Source of the DNA: Palsa-461 sp036844945
GTDB taxonomy: Bacteria; Actinomycetota; Acidimicrobiia; Acidimicrobiales; RAAP-2
NCBI GenBank assembly: GCA_036844945.1
Contig: DAIUEV010000007.1
Span: 1 to 64,000, forward strand
Direction of reading: 5' to 3'
Length of the DNA: 64,000 nt
Below the pieces are notes generated by a model, which did not search any database, was not told where the DNA came from, and worked only from the letters and a program-made list of their open reading frames with translations. This document shows, one piece after another, positions 1 through 8,628 of the stretch. Each line of letters starts with the position of its first letter. Within the stretch, counting starts at the first letter, position 1. The position numbers and the translations under genes are program-made.

Positions 1-741
1 CAGAGCCACGTGCCCGAGCACCCCCGCCTGGCCTGGCTCCTCGAGTGCACGGCCACCATGGGCGAGCTCGGCCGGATGACCCAGTTCAAGGACAAAAGCT
101 CGGGCAATGAGACCGTCCGGGCCGGCCTGTTCACCTACCCGGTCCTGATGGCCGCAGACATCCTCCTCTACCAGGTCGACCAGGTCCCAGTCGGCGACGA
201 CCAGCGCCAGCACCTCGAGCTCACCCGGGACGTGGCGATCCGCTTCAACAACCGCTACGGGCCCACCTTCACGGTGCCCGAGGCGAGCATCCCCAAGCTC
301 GGCGCTCGGGTGATGGACCTCCAGCACCCCGAGAACAAGATGTCGAAGTCGGTCGACTCGCCCCTCGGGACGATCGGCCTCCTCGACGAGCCGGCCGAGA
401 TCGAGCGCAAGGTGAAGCGAGCGGTGACCGACACCGAGACCACCGTCTCCTACGACCCGGCGACCAAGCCGGGGGTCTCGAACCTCCTCGAGCTCTTGGC
501 CGCGTCGACCGGGGTGGGCGTCGAGGAGGTGGCCGCCCGCTACGACGCCTACGGGCCGCTCAAGCAGGACGTGGCCGACGCGCTGGTCGCGCTCCTGACC
601 CCGGTGCGCGAGCAGTTCCTCGAGCTGCGCTCGGACCTGGGCGAGGTGGAGCGCATCCTGGCCGCCGGAGCGACCAAGGCCCAGGGGGTCGCCCAGGTCA
701 CCTACGGGCGCGCCGCCGAGGCGATCGGGCTGTACACCTGA
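1..741 (+). CDS. trpS: Tryptophanyl-tRNA synthetase, C-terminal part (5' end outside window)
   Basis: Cytosolic class I synthetase that charges tRNA-Trp with tryptophan using ATP. The frame is open from base 1, so the start codon and the HIGH-type motif lie to the left. What remains is 246 residues of a family usually about 330-340 long. It begins with the family stretch ending MTQFKDKS, continues through the nucleotide-pocket run PVGDDQRQHLELTRD, and carries the KMSKS loop (NKMSKSVDS, about residue 114 of the visible part). A helical C-terminal region follows. The TGA stop is 15 bp from the converging M50 protease gene. Identification is secure. Confidence 0.96.
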   Translation, partial: QSHVPEHPRLAWLLECTATMGELGRMTQFKDKSSGNETVRAGLFTYPVLMAADILLYQVDQVPVGDDQRQHLELTRDVAIRFNNRYGPTFTVPEASIPKLGARVMDLQHPENKMSKSVDSPLGTIGLLDEPAEIERKVKRAVTDTETTVSYDPATKPGVSNLLELLAASTGVGVEEVAARYDAYGPLKQDVADALVALLTPVREQFLELRSDLGEVERILAAGATKAQGVAQVTYGRAAEAIGLYT

Positions 742-744
742 GCG

Positions 745-756
745 CCCGCGAGCGGG
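745..756. terminator. Short hairpin between two converging genes
   Basis: CCCGC-GA-GCGGG, a 5-bp GC stem filling the gap between the trpS stop and the stop of the opposing M50 protease gene. There is no T tract. The position suits a weak bidirectional terminator, but the stem is short enough to be chance. Confidence 0.25.
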
Positions 757-1659
757 TCAGCCCACCCCGAGCACCTTCAGCCACCAGTTCTCGGTCGACG
801 CCGCGAAGTGGCCGATGAGGGTGGTGTTGCCGTCGGGGATGAGCGTGAGGATCACGACCAGGCCGAGCACGAGCGGGAGCGTGTAGCGGCGCAGCCGCAG
901 GTAGTGCGGCCACCACGACCCCGGCAGCAGTCGCTCGATCAGGACCGACCCGTCGAGCGGCGGGATCGGGATCATGTTGAAGACCGTCAGCCAGACGTTG
1001 ACCAGCCCGAGGTAGACGAGGATGAGCACCCAGTCGGGCGTGATGAGGTCCTGGTTGGCGGCGCGTACCCCGCCGAGAAGGTGGAACAGCACGGCCGAGA
1101 TCACGCACAGTGTGACGTTGACGGCCGGACCGGCGAGCGAGACGAGCACCCCGTGGTTGCGGGGGCTGCGGAGCTTGGACACGTTGACGGGGACCGGCTT
1201 CGCCCAGCCGAAGAACCCGTACCCGCCCCAGATCATGAGCAGCGGCACGATGATGGTCCCGACGATGTCGATGTGGGCGAGTGGGTTGAGGGTCAATCGC
1301 CCGGCGCGTTTGGCGGTGTCGTCACCGAAGGCGAGCGCCACCCATCCGTGCGCGATCTCGTGGAGGATGATCGAGGGGACGATCGTGCAGAACAAGATGA
1401 CGTCGACCCGGCCGATCCGGTGGGAGTGCAGCAGGAGCGCCACCGCCCCCACCCCGATCGCGATCCAGATCCACCCCTGGGGGGTGACCCTGCGCGGCGG
1501 CGGCGGGGCGCCGTTGGTCCCCCGCGCGCCGGGGGTCGTCCCGGGCGGGTAGTAGTAGCCCCCGCCGCCCACCGGCCCGGGGTCGCGGCCACCCTGACCG
1601 CTTTGGCCCGTCGACCCCTCCCGGGGTCCGGGCCACCAGTGCGACGGGTCGCCGCTCAC
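757..1659 (-). CDS. M50 site-2-type membrane metalloprotease
   Basis: Integral-membrane zinc protease of the S2P/M50 family. Such enzymes cut transmembrane substrates such as anti-sigma factors. The 300-residue product has a Gly/Pro-rich cytoplasmic N-terminus (about 1-60), then several hydrophobic helices. The zinc motif HEIAH lies at about residues 99-103, and the second active-site region is NMIPIPPLDGS (about 220-230), where the Asp is the third ligand. There is no PDZ domain, so this is the short form. GTG start at 1659, 4 bp after the stop of the TraR-like gene, so the two are probably co-transcribed. The substrate is unknown. Confidence 0.9.
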   Translation of the reverse strand: MSGDPSHWWPGPREGSTGQSGQGGRDPGPVGGGGYYYPPGTTPGARGTNGAPPPPRRVTPQGWIWIAIGVGAVALLLHSHRIGRVDVILFCTIVPSIILHEIAHGWVALAFGDDTAKRAGRLTLNPLAHIDIVGTIIVPLLMIWGGYGFFGWAKPVPVNVSKLRSPRNHGVLVSLAGPAVNVTLCVISAVLFHLLGGVRAANQDLITPDWVLILVYLGLVNVWLTVFNMIPIPPLDGSVLIERLLPGSWWPHYLRLRRYTLPLVLGLVVILTLIPDGNTTLIGHFAASTENWWLKVLGVG

Positions 1660-1663
1660 GGGC

Positions 1664-2017
1664 CTAGCCGCGCGACGCGCACGTGATGCAGAGCTGGGCG
1701 GCCGGCTTGGCCTCGAGCCGGGCGGGGCTGATGGGCTGTCCGCAACGGGCGCACCGCCCGTAGGTCCCCTCCTCCACCCGGTGCAGGGCCGTCTCCACCT
1801 CGGCCAGGGCGTCCTTCAGCTCCCCAGCCAGGGCCTCCGCCTCGCCGCGCTCGGCCGTGACCTGGGACGTGTCGGCGAAGTTGGAGTCGTACTTGAGGGA
1901 GCCCGAGTCCCCGTAGCCCAGCTCGGCGAGCTGACGCGCCAGGCTGGCCCGCTCGTCCTCCAGGATCGCGCGGTAGTCAGCCAGGGCCGGTTCGGACGTC
2001 GGAGCGTCACTCGCCAT
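1664..2017 (-). CDS. DksA/TraR-family zinc-finger protein
   Basis: A 117-residue protein with an acidic helical N-terminal half and a C4 zinc finger at the C-terminus (CARCGQPISPARLEAKP, then CITC). This is the DksA/TraR layout: a coiled coil that can enter the RNA polymerase secondary channel, plus a zinc knob. In actinobacteria such short proteins are often annotated only as TraR/DksA family. The frame is open farther upstream, but ATG 2017 is chosen because the family-like sequence begins there and a TAGGCT hexamer sits 8 nt upstream (leaderless arrangement). It leads the M50 protease gene. Confidence 0.88.
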   Translation of the reverse strand: MASDAPTSEPALADYRAILEDERASLARQLAELGYGDSGSLKYDSNFADTSQVTAERGEAEALAGELKDALAEVETALHRVEEGTYGRCARCGQPISPARLEAKPAAQLCITCASRG

Positions 2018-2025
2018 AGGCCAAG

Positions 2026-2031
2026 AGCCTA
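2026..2031 (-). promoter_or_regulatory. Candidate -10 element of the TraR-like gene (leaderless)
   Basis: TAGGCT on the minus strand, followed by 8 nt and then ATG 2017. The spacing puts transcription initiation at or next to the start codon. No clear -35 is visible. The same layout recurs before other genes in the window. Confidence 0.4.
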
Positions 2032-2162
2032 GAGGTTCTCCCTGCACCGGGACGCTCGGCGCGGCATCCCTCACCGGCATACCACGCCCATCGGGACCTT
2101 CGTCCCTACCAGGCAGTACCGTCGAGGCACAGGGTGGACCGAACGAGCCCCGGGGGTGCCGA

Positions 2163-4046
2163 ATGCCAAACCACAGTCTGTTGACCGCTGCCGCGGTGAA
2201 CCTCAACGGACCGGGACGGTACCTCCACTGGTCGATCTTCACGGTGTCGGTGGCCAACCTCGTGCTCATCGGCGTCATGGTCGTCATCTTTGGCGTCGCC
2301 CTCGTCCTGCCCTTCCCCGGCCGCCACGAGGCGCCCCACGAGGCGCCTGGGCCCGACCCGGTGGACCCGCGCCCCATTCCGGCCGAGGATCCGAGCACCG
2401 CTGGCATGTGGACCGCCCGGCTTCGGACCCGGGCGGTCCGAACGCTGCCGCCGGGCAAGCTGCTCCCCGACCACCAGCCGGCCTACGTGGCCTCCTGGGT
2501 CTACGTGTTCGGCGTCGCCAGCCTCGCGACCCTGGCGGTGGTCATCTTGTCGGGCGTGGCCATCGCCCTCGGAGGCGTCGACTGGTGGCACACCAACCCG
2601 GTGGGGCACTTCTTCAACAGTCTGCACCTCTGGAGCGTCGAGCTGTTCATGGCGTTCCTGGTGATCCACCTGTGGGGCAAGTTCTGGATGGCGGCCTGGC
2701 GGGGCAAGCGCACCGCCACCTGGGTCACCGGCGTGGTCGCCTTCATCGCGTCGATCGTCGAGTGCTTCACCGGCTACCTGTCCCAGCAGAACTTCGACAG
2801 CCAGTGGATCTCGACCAACGGGAAGGACGCCATCAACTCGACTGGTCTCGGCGCGTTCTTCAACCTCTTGAACTTCGGACAGATGTTGTTGTGGCACGTC
2901 GTGCTGATCCCGATCGTCCTCATCGCGATCATCGGGGCGCACGTCCTGCTCGTGCGGGTCCGAGGGGTCTCGCACCCGTTGCCGACCCGCTTGGCGCGCG
3001 GCGGTGCGGCGCGGCGAGCGGCCCGGGCCGCCGACGCAGCCGAGTGGCGGGGTCCCACCCGTCGCTACGACATCGCCAAGGAGGCCACGGTCGCCGGTGT
3101 GGTGGCGCTCGTCCTCGTCGTGCTCCTGGCCGGGCTGCTGTCGTCGCCCGATGTCCCGCCGGTGACGGTCGCGACCTGGGCGAAGGTGGCGCCGGCCGAT
3201 TTCATCGCCACCGCCGCCACCGAGTTGGCCGGCACCAGCGAGACCGCCACGTACGGCCCGCCCTACAACCACGGGACCAACAACGTGCAGCGGATCCTGT
3301 TCTCCTGGCAGACCCTGTTCGGGGTGCGTCAGCCGATCGACCCGGCCAACGCCTTCGTCCTCTCGCCGCTCAGCAAGCTGGCGTCGACGGATCCCGCCCT
3401 CGCCGGCGCGCTCGCCCGCTACCAGTCGGCCGGCCCGAGCCAGCAGCGCGCCTGGGCCAATGCCTATTCGACCGCCGTCGCCAAGGTCAGCTTCGTCGCC
3501 GGCCGGCCGGTCGTCCCCCGTGCGCCCGACGGCCCGGTGCCGGTCATGCTCGCGACCGAGCTGACCCTGGCCCGATCCGGCGCCCTCGACGCCGACCTCT
3601 TGGCCGAACACCCCTTCTACGGGACCGACTTCACCAAGCCCCTCCTCTTCTTGGAGGACGGGAGTTACTTCTCGAACCTGGCCAGCGCCGACCACTTGAC
3701 CGGCGCCCAGTGGGGGGTCATGAACGAGACGGGCAGTTACCCGGGCCAGCCGTGGCTATGGCTCTACACCCTCTGGTACCAGGTGCCTGGTCTCGACAGC
3801 TCGTCCAACATCGACCTGATCGCCATCTACCTGACCGGCGTGGCCACGTTGCTCCTCCTGGCGGTCCCCTTCATCCCGGGGCTGCGTGACATCCCGCGAG
3901 TGGTCCCGGTCCACCGGCTCATCTGGCGCGACTGGAATCGCCGGGTCGACGGGAACGGCACCAAGCCACCGACCGGCGACCCGGGGTCGCCCACCGGCGA
4001 CGCGACCTCGCCCGTCGTGGAGGCCGGGGTCGCGCCAGTGTCTTAG
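2163..4046 (+). CDS. Cytochrome b family membrane protein (orphan QcrB-like)
   Basis: A 627-residue membrane protein with the cytochrome b N-terminal fold. Two histidine pairs expected to bind the two b haems are visible: H155/H169 (13 residues between) and H245/H260 (14 between, the spacing known from b6f-type and actinobacterial b subunits). The helices run to about residue 275, then a further helix near 310. A long soluble segment of about 220 residues resembles nothing I recognise. A last helix lies near 560-580, with a basic, Pro-rich tail. No Rieske or cytochrome c1 gene is adjacent, so this is not a normal bc1 operon. The TAG stop overlaps the opposing gene's TAA. Confidence 0.82.
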   Translation: MPNHSLLTAAAVNLNGPGRYLHWSIFTVSVANLVLIGVMVVIFGVALVLPFPGRHEAPHEAPGPDPVDPRPIPAEDPSTAGMWTARLRTRAVRTLPPGKLLPDHQPAYVASWVYVFGVASLATLAVVILSGVAIALGGVDWWHTNPVGHFFNSLHLWSVELFMAFLVIHLWGKFWMAAWRGKRTATWVTGVVAFIASIVECFTGYLSQQNFDSQWISTNGKDAINSTGLGAFFNLLNFGQMLLWHVVLIPIVLIAIIGAHVLLVRVRGVSHPLPTRLARGGAARRAARAADAAEWRGPTRRYDIAKEATVAGVVALVLVVLLAGLLSSPDVPPVTVATWAKVAPADFIATAATELAGTSETATYGPPYNHGTNNVQRILFSWQTLFGVRQPIDPANAFVLSPLSKLASTDPALAGALARYQSAGPSQQRAWANAYSTAVAKVSFVAGRPVVPRAPDGPVPVMLATELTLARSGALDADLLAEHPFYGTDFTKPLLFLEDGSYFSNLASADHLTGAQWGVMNETGSYPGQPWLWLYTLWYQVPGLDSSSNIDLIAIYLTGVATLLLLAVPFIPGLRDIPRVVPVHRLIWRDWNRRVDGNGTKPPTGDPGSPTGDATSPVVEAGVAPVS

Positions 4047-5302
4047 CCGGTCCGGCGTCCCGGACCCTGGGCAGAGGCCGCGGGTCGGGTCGGCACCGCC
4101 GACAGGGTGATGAAGTCCCGGGCCCACCAGGGCTCGAAGTACCGGGTCGGCCCCCCCACCATGCCCGGGAGGAGCAGCGAGCCGTTGGCCGGGACCGCCG
4201 GGCCGGTGCCCCCCGCCGGGGCGTACACACTGAAGTTCACCCAGTCGGTGTTGATGTCGAGCTCCATCGCGCGCACCGCGCCGGCCCGGGCCAGCAGGTC
4301 GGCCAGGTCGGTGATGTTGAGCCCGGGACCGCCCACGTAGACCAGCGCGCCGTTGGCGGTCACCCCGAGCCCGGAGCGCCAGACGTAGACCGCATCCCCG
4401 AGGGTGGCGCCCCACTTGGTCGTGTCGGCGCTGTTGAGCCCCGGCACGGGCTGGCCGTGGTCGACCAACAGGTCGAGGTTCTGGCGGACCGATACCACAT
4501 CGGGCGTCATGGACACGTCGACGCCCCATTGCCCCACCGTCGCGGTGCCATCGCGGTAGACGACGAAGGAGGCGGCGCCGGTGCGAAGCGGTAGGACGAC
4601 CCGGCCGTCGGTGTAGTAGCCGCCCTCGGCGGCCGCCATGAGAAACCCGGCATTGAAGGCGGCAACCAGGCTGTCGGCCGCGGCGGGAGGGATCGGTGCC
4701 GAGTGCAGGTAGGGGCCGCCGCCGGGGATCTGGCTCCCCGAGTACAGCGTGGTGTCGAGGAGCTTGGTGTCCATCCAGGCCACCCCGACCACGTAGCTCG
4801 TGTGGACGGCGTCCGGCCGCAGGGTGGTCTCGTAGACGGCGGGGATGCCGTCGACCGATCGCCCGACCGGCGTCCACTGCCCCTCGCCCGGCAGGGGCGG
4901 CGACGCGGGCGGCACGATCGCGGGCGGGGTCGGTAGGTGCGGCAGACCGACGGTGTTCGACGCCGTGGCCGCGCTGGGTTTCCGGATGGCGCCGACCGGG
5001 GGACGCCCCCCGACCGGTGGCGGATGGTGGGTGTACCAGAGGTTCTCCACCCAGTTCACGATCGAGGCCCCACCGTTGCCACGGCCCCACTCCGCGAAGC
5101 GCGACGCGACCGAGCTTCCGAGGGCGGGGTTGGTGAGCGCGGTGCCGAGGGAGATCCCGAGCCAGAGGGTGAAGCCGGCCAGGATGAGGGCGATCGCCGC
5201 CCGCAATCGCCGCCGGGCGAGCGAGCGGCGGCGGGACCCACCCCGCCGGATGGGCCGGGGGCGCGCGGACCGAACCGCCGATGGGGCGCCGGTGGAGCTC
5301 AC
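4043..5302 (-). CDS. Membrane-anchored phosphodiester glycosidase (NAGPA/DUF2233-like)
   Basis: A 419-residue protein: basic cytoplasmic N-terminus, one signal-anchor helix (about residues 35-57), a Pro-rich stalk, and an extracellular domain with typical phosphodiester-glycosidase features. These include a sequence ending FNAGFL, a GGYYTDG segment, WGVDV, and a late Asp-rich stretch ELDINTDWVNFSVY. Relatives remove GlcNAc-1-phosphodiester or related caps from sugars outside the cell. GTG 5302 overlaps the preceding TGA (GTGA), making this the last gene of the seven-gene redox operon. Its link to electron transfer is unclear; it may only be co-transcribed. Confidence 0.82.
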   Translation of the reverse strand: MSSTGAPSAVRSARPRPIRRGGSRRRSLARRRLRAAIALILAGFTLWLGISLGTALTNPALGSSVASRFAEWGRGNGGASIVNWVENLWYTHHPPPVGGRPPVGAIRKPSAATASNTVGLPHLPTPPAIVPPASPPLPGEGQWTPVGRSVDGIPAVYETTLRPDAVHTSYVVGVAWMDTKLLDTTLYSGSQIPGGGPYLHSAPIPPAAADSLVAAFNAGFLMAAAEGGYYTDGRVVLPLRTGAASFVVYRDGTATVGQWGVDVSMTPDVVSVRQNLDLLVDHGQPVPGLNSADTTKWGATLGDAVYVWRSGLGVTANGALVYVGGPGLNITDLADLLARAGAVRAMELDINTDWVNFSVYAPAGGTGPAVPANGSLLLPGMVGGPTRYFEPWWARDFITLSAVPTRPAASAQGPGRRTG

Positions 5303-5949
5303 CGACCCGCTGCCCCGTGCAACCACGGGCCCACGTGCGGGACGAGGAGCACCCCGAGGGCGGCGCCGGCGAGCAGGCTCACCGCCACGGCCCACTGACG
5401 GACTCCGGCCCCGCGGACCTGCCGCCGGGTCTTCGCCACGAGGTCGAGCGGGGCCAGTCGGGCGGTGTCGAGGAGGTGACCAAGGACGTGCACGGCCATC
5501 GCCCCCAGCCACAGCACGAACGTCGCCTTGTGCAGCAGGAGCATGGGGGCGCGCCATGTGGATGGACCGAGGAGCAGCGCGATCCCCGAGGCGAACAGGC
5601 CGACGGTGAGCAGGACGACGACCGGGCCGAGCGCGCGCAGGAGCATCGGGGGCGGCCCCCGGCGTCGGTATTCGGGCGCGCCCAGGTAGTAACGCGCGAG
5701 CCGCCACCCGGTGGAGCCCATCTTGAGCAGGATCGGGGGCACCAGCAGCATCCCGATGAACACGTGCAGGGTCAGCAGGGGGCCGACCCTGAGGACCGTG
5801 ACACCCTCGGCGGCCAACCCCACCACGAGGACGGCGGCCGTGGTCGCGGTGAGCCGGGCGTTGCCCTCGACCCCCGCCCGGCGCCGGCGGGCCGGGCGGT
5901 CGTCGGGCGCCGGCACCGTCTCCAGCGGCTCGGGCAGGCCGGCCCTCAC
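5299..5949 (-). CDS. Multi-helix membrane protein, probable b-haem binding
   Basis: A 216-residue protein with about five hydrophobic helices. Histidines within helices (LTLHVFIG, then LLHKATFVLWLGAMAVH with 13 residues between two His) fit a di-haem cytochrome b561/DUF4405-like fold. GTG 5949 overlaps the ferredoxin TGA, and its own TGA overlaps the GTG of the glycosidase, so translation is coupled on both sides. Neighbours (ferredoxin, NuoF-like, ferric-reductase-like) suggest it is a membrane electron carrier of the same chain. No close family name is claimed. Confidence 0.75.
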   Translation of the reverse strand: MRAGLPEPLETVPAPDDRPARRRRAGVEGNARLTATTAAVLVVGLAAEGVTVLRVGPLLTLHVFIGMLLVPPILLKMGSTGWRLARYYLGAPEYRRRGPPPMLLRALGPVVVLLTVGLFASGIALLLGPSTWRAPMLLLHKATFVLWLGAMAVHVLGHLLDTARLAPLDLVAKTRRQVRGAGVRQWAVAVSLLAGAALGVLLVPHVGPWLHGAAGR

Positions 5950-6191
5950 CGTCGCCTCGGTGACGCGACCGGGCGGGGGACCTCCTGCTCCTGCTCGACC
6001 ACGTGGATGGCGAGGTGCGGGCACATGCTCTCGGCCCGGAGCGCGTGGTCGAGGAGCGACAGCGGGACGGACTCCCCGTCGACGATCGGATAGCCCCACC
6101 GGTCGAGCCGGATCCGCTCGGGGAACAGCTCGGCGCACAGGCCCCGTCCGGCACACGAGGTCGGGTCGACGACGACCCGGAAGCGGCTCAC
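5946..6191 (-). CDS. Small ferredoxin, probably single-cluster
   Basis: An 81-residue soluble electron carrier. It starts like actinobacterial 3Fe-4S/4Fe-4S single-cluster ferredoxins (VDPTSCAGRGLCAELFPERI) and has a third cysteine near the end in ESMCPHLAI, giving C-x5-C...CP. With three cysteines a 3Fe-4S cluster is likely. Such ferredoxins commonly serve P450s or flavoprotein reductases. GTG 6191 overlaps the TGA of the NuoF-like gene, so they are coupled and probably pass electrons to each other. The C-terminal tail is basic. Confidence 0.85.
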   Translation of the reverse strand: MSRFRVVVDPTSCAGRGLCAELFPERIRLDRWGYPIVDGESVPLSLLDHALRAESMCPHLAIHVVEQEQEVPRPVASPRRR

Positions 6192-7516
6192 CGCCGCCGC
6201 CCCGGACGGCCCCTTGCGGGCCGCGGCCCTCGAAGGGGGAGCACCGAGGGCGCGGTGACCCGTCGGCAGGGGCCGCGGCGGAGGTGGTCGCTCACCTCGG
6301 CCGAGAACACATCGCAGGCGCTGCGGACGAACCGGGCGACCCCGTCGGGATGCCGGCAGGCCCCCCGGCCGTCGACGAGCTCGCAGTACTCCCGGATCGG
6401 TGCGATCGTCCCGGCCAATGCCTCGGGCCGGAACGCGAGCGCGTGCATGGCCCGATCCAGCCCATCGAGGCCGTGGATGCACGGGCCGCACTGCCCGGCC
6501 GCCTGGCCGTGCATGTACCGGACCACCCGGGCCACCTCGGCCAGCGGGCAGACCGAGGTGGCCAAGAGCACGGCCACGCCCGGTCCGAGGGTGGCGCCAC
6601 GACTTCGGGCCGACCGCTCGGAGAGCTCCAGCGCCCTGAGCGTGTCGAGCGAGACCCACGTCCCGCCGTACCCGCCGAGCAGCGCACCGGACCAGGTGTC
6701 GGTGGCGTCGCCGGGCAGATCCAGGACCTGGCCGAGCGGGGTCCCGAGCGGCGCCTCGAGCACCACCGGTCGCGGGTAGCGGCCGGTGACGGTGAGCAGG
6801 GCGGTCCCCGGGTCGGCCTCGGTCCCGGTCGCCCGGAACCAGGACGCACCGAACCGGGCGATCAGGGCCACGTGGGCGAGCGTCTCGACGTTGTGCACGA
6901 GGGTGGGGCCCCCGTCGACCCCGCGCGTACGCACCGGGATGCGCCCGGTGAACGAGGGAACGGCAACCCCGCGTCCGTTGAGCGCGTTCACCACCGCCGA
7001 CTCCTGACCGGCGAGGAAGGCGTCGGTGGCCCGAACGATCTCGATGGCGATTGGGTCGAGCCGGAGCCGGGCCCGCTCCTCGACCGCCCGGGCCAGATCA
7101 CCGGCGAACCGCCGGGGCACGTAGAGGACGACGCGCCTCGCCCCGAGCGTCGCGGCCGCCGCGCTCGCACCGTCGAGCACGAGATGCGGGACCCGGGTGA
7201 GGAGGGTCGCGTCCTTGGCGCTGGCCGGTTCTCCCTCGGCTCCGTTGGCCACGACGACCGGGCGCCCACGGGCGTCCCGCACCGACCGCCACTTGGCCCC
7301 GACCGGGAACGCCGCCCCCCCATGCCCGGCCAACCCGCTCCGATCCAGCTCGTCGAGCACGTGGAGACCGGGCCGCCGGGGGTCGAGCCGCCCCCAGGTC
7401 GACAGGTGGGCCTGCAGGTCGACGGGTCCCCCGTCGGCGACCACCCCCCGCAACAGGCGGGGCGCGGCCGCCGAGGTCGTCGCCGGTTCGGCCACCGGTG
7501 TCGTCAGGACGCTCAC
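6188..7516 (-). CDS. NuoF-like NADH/FMN flavoprotein with SLBB and Fe-S region
   Basis: A 442-residue homologue of the complex I 51-kDa subunit, which takes hydride from NAD(P)H onto FMN. Visible are the FMN/NADH loop GHGGAAFPVGAKW (family GRGGAGFPTGxKW), NGAEGEPASAKD (family NADESEPGTCKD), an SLBB-like middle, and the C-terminal cluster region GQCGPC with a further Cys in GRGACRHPDG about 45 residues on. The first Cys of the usual S-C-G-x-C-x-P-C motif is Ala here (QAAGQCGPC), so the classical 4Fe-4S site lacks a ligand unless another Cys substitutes. GTGA overlaps on both ends. It probably feeds the ferredoxin and the membrane haem proteins. Confidence 0.88.
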   Translation of the reverse strand: MSVLTTPVAEPATTSAAAPRLLRGVVADGGPVDLQAHLSTWGRLDPRRPGLHVLDELDRSGLAGHGGAAFPVGAKWRSVRDARGRPVVVANGAEGEPASAKDATLLTRVPHLVLDGASAAAATLGARRVVLYVPRRFAGDLARAVEERARLRLDPIAIEIVRATDAFLAGQESAVVNALNGRGVAVPSFTGRIPVRTRGVDGGPTLVHNVETLAHVALIARFGASWFRATGTEADPGTALLTVTGRYPRPVVLEAPLGTPLGQVLDLPGDATDTWSGALLGGYGGTWVSLDTLRALELSERSARSRGATLGPGVAVLLATSVCPLAEVARVVRYMHGQAAGQCGPCIHGLDGLDRAMHALAFRPEALAGTIAPIREYCELVDGRGACRHPDGVARFVRSACDVFSAEVSDHLRRGPCRRVTAPSVLPLRGPRPARGRPGRRR

Positions 7517-8628
7517 GGCGCGGTGCCGCCGCCGGCCGGCAATCGCCCGGTCACCGAGCCGGAGACCCCGCGGCCCGTGTGATCGAGTGCGACGAGGAGC
7601 GAGAGCCGATCGGAGACACCCCCGCCCCGGACCGTGGCGGTGATGGCGCCACCGTCGAGCGAGGTGATCGGTCCGGCCAGGTCGCCGAGGGTCACCTCGC
7701 CCGTGCGCATGATCAGGCCGTCGTCGACCGGGGGGCCCACCAATGAGACGGTCATGGGCACGCCGGTCGACAGGTGCGTGGACATGACGAGGTGCTCGTC
7801 CCCCGCGCCGTCGGGTCCGGCCACCGAGTAGGTGCCGGAGAAGGTCGACTGGAACGGGACCGAGGGCGCCGAGGACCGGCTCGGTGTGGTGCTGGCCGTA
7901 CCCGCGGCGGCCGGGGCAGCCCGGGCGGTACTCAGCGAGGCGAGGAGCGCGCTCGAGGTCCCGGACCGCTGCGACCACCCCGGCCGCAACGGTCCGAACC
8001 CGGCGAAGACGGTGCCGGCGACCAACACCGAGGCGGCACCGGCCGCCGCGACCAGGCGTCCGTTGGGGGTTGCCGAGCGAGCCAGGGCAATCCGCCACAC
8101 CAGGGCAACGAAGACGGCGCCGATGCACACCACGTAGAGGGCCTGCACACCGGCGAGGCGGGTGTCGCTCCCCGACCCGAGGGCGTGGAACACCGCCACC
8201 GGCCAGCACGCGTACGCCAGCCAGTGCACGGCCCGCCACACCCGAACGCCGATCCGTCGCCGGAGTCCGGTGGTCACGCCGAGCGCGACCATGAGATCGA
8301 AGGCGCAGGCACCGAGTCCCACCCACAGGGGCCGGTAGGGGGAGCGGAACGGCACCACCGCGTCGATGAGCGTGATCGGCACGTACCCGTCGGCCACCGT
8401 CGTGACGATGTGCACGCCCACGAAGGCGAGGGCCAGGAGCGACAGGTTCCGATGGACTGCTTGGGACACGAATCGGGGCCAGCGTTCGCTCACCCACCCG
8501 ACCGAGCTCACGATGCCGAGCACCATCGCCGCCGAGAGCAACACGAGGGCGACCACCCCGGTCGCCCTCGTGAGATACCACAGCGAGGTGCCGGCATGGC
8601 CGACCGCGGCGACGACGACGGCGCTCAC
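7513..8628 (-). CDS. Ferric-reductase-like transmembrane protein with extracytoplasmic C-terminal domain
   Basis: A 371-residue protein. Residues about 10-215 hold six hydrophobic helices with haem-type histidine pairs (VHRNLSLLALAFVGVH, 13 residues between; VHWLAYACWPVAVFHAL, 12 between), as in ferric-reductase-like/MsrQ-type domains. Another helix lies at about 200-220. After a Ser/Ala/Thr linker comes an exported domain of about 120 residues of unknown family. It moves electrons across the membrane. ApbE is coupled immediately upstream, yet I find no D-x-x-[ST]-G-A-[ST] flavinylation motif here. GTG 8628 overlaps the ApbE TGA. Confidence 0.82.
   Translation of the reverse strand: MSAVVVAAVGHAGTSLWYLTRATGVVALVLLSAAMVLGIVSSVGWVSERWPRFVSQAVHRNLSLLALAFVGVHIVTTVADGYVPITLIDAVVPFRSPYRPLWVGLGACAFDLMVALGVTTGLRRRIGVRVWRAVHWLAYACWPVAVFHALGSGSDTRLAGVQALYVVCIGAVFVALVWRIALARSATPNGRLVAAAGAASVLVAGTVFAGFGPLRPGWSQRSGTSSALLASLSTARAAPAAAGTASTTPSRSSAPSVPFQSTFSGTYSVAGPDGAGDEHLVMSTHLSTGVPMTVSLVGPPVDDGLIMRTGEVTLGDLAGPITSLDGGAITATVRGGGVSDRLSLLVALDHTGRGVSGSVTGRLPAGGGTAP

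Noticed and set aside
2106..3695. A 529-codon minus-strand frame antisense to the cytochrome b gene
   Set aside because: No hydrophobic or catalytic pattern; the plus strand carries the haem histidines and membrane helices.
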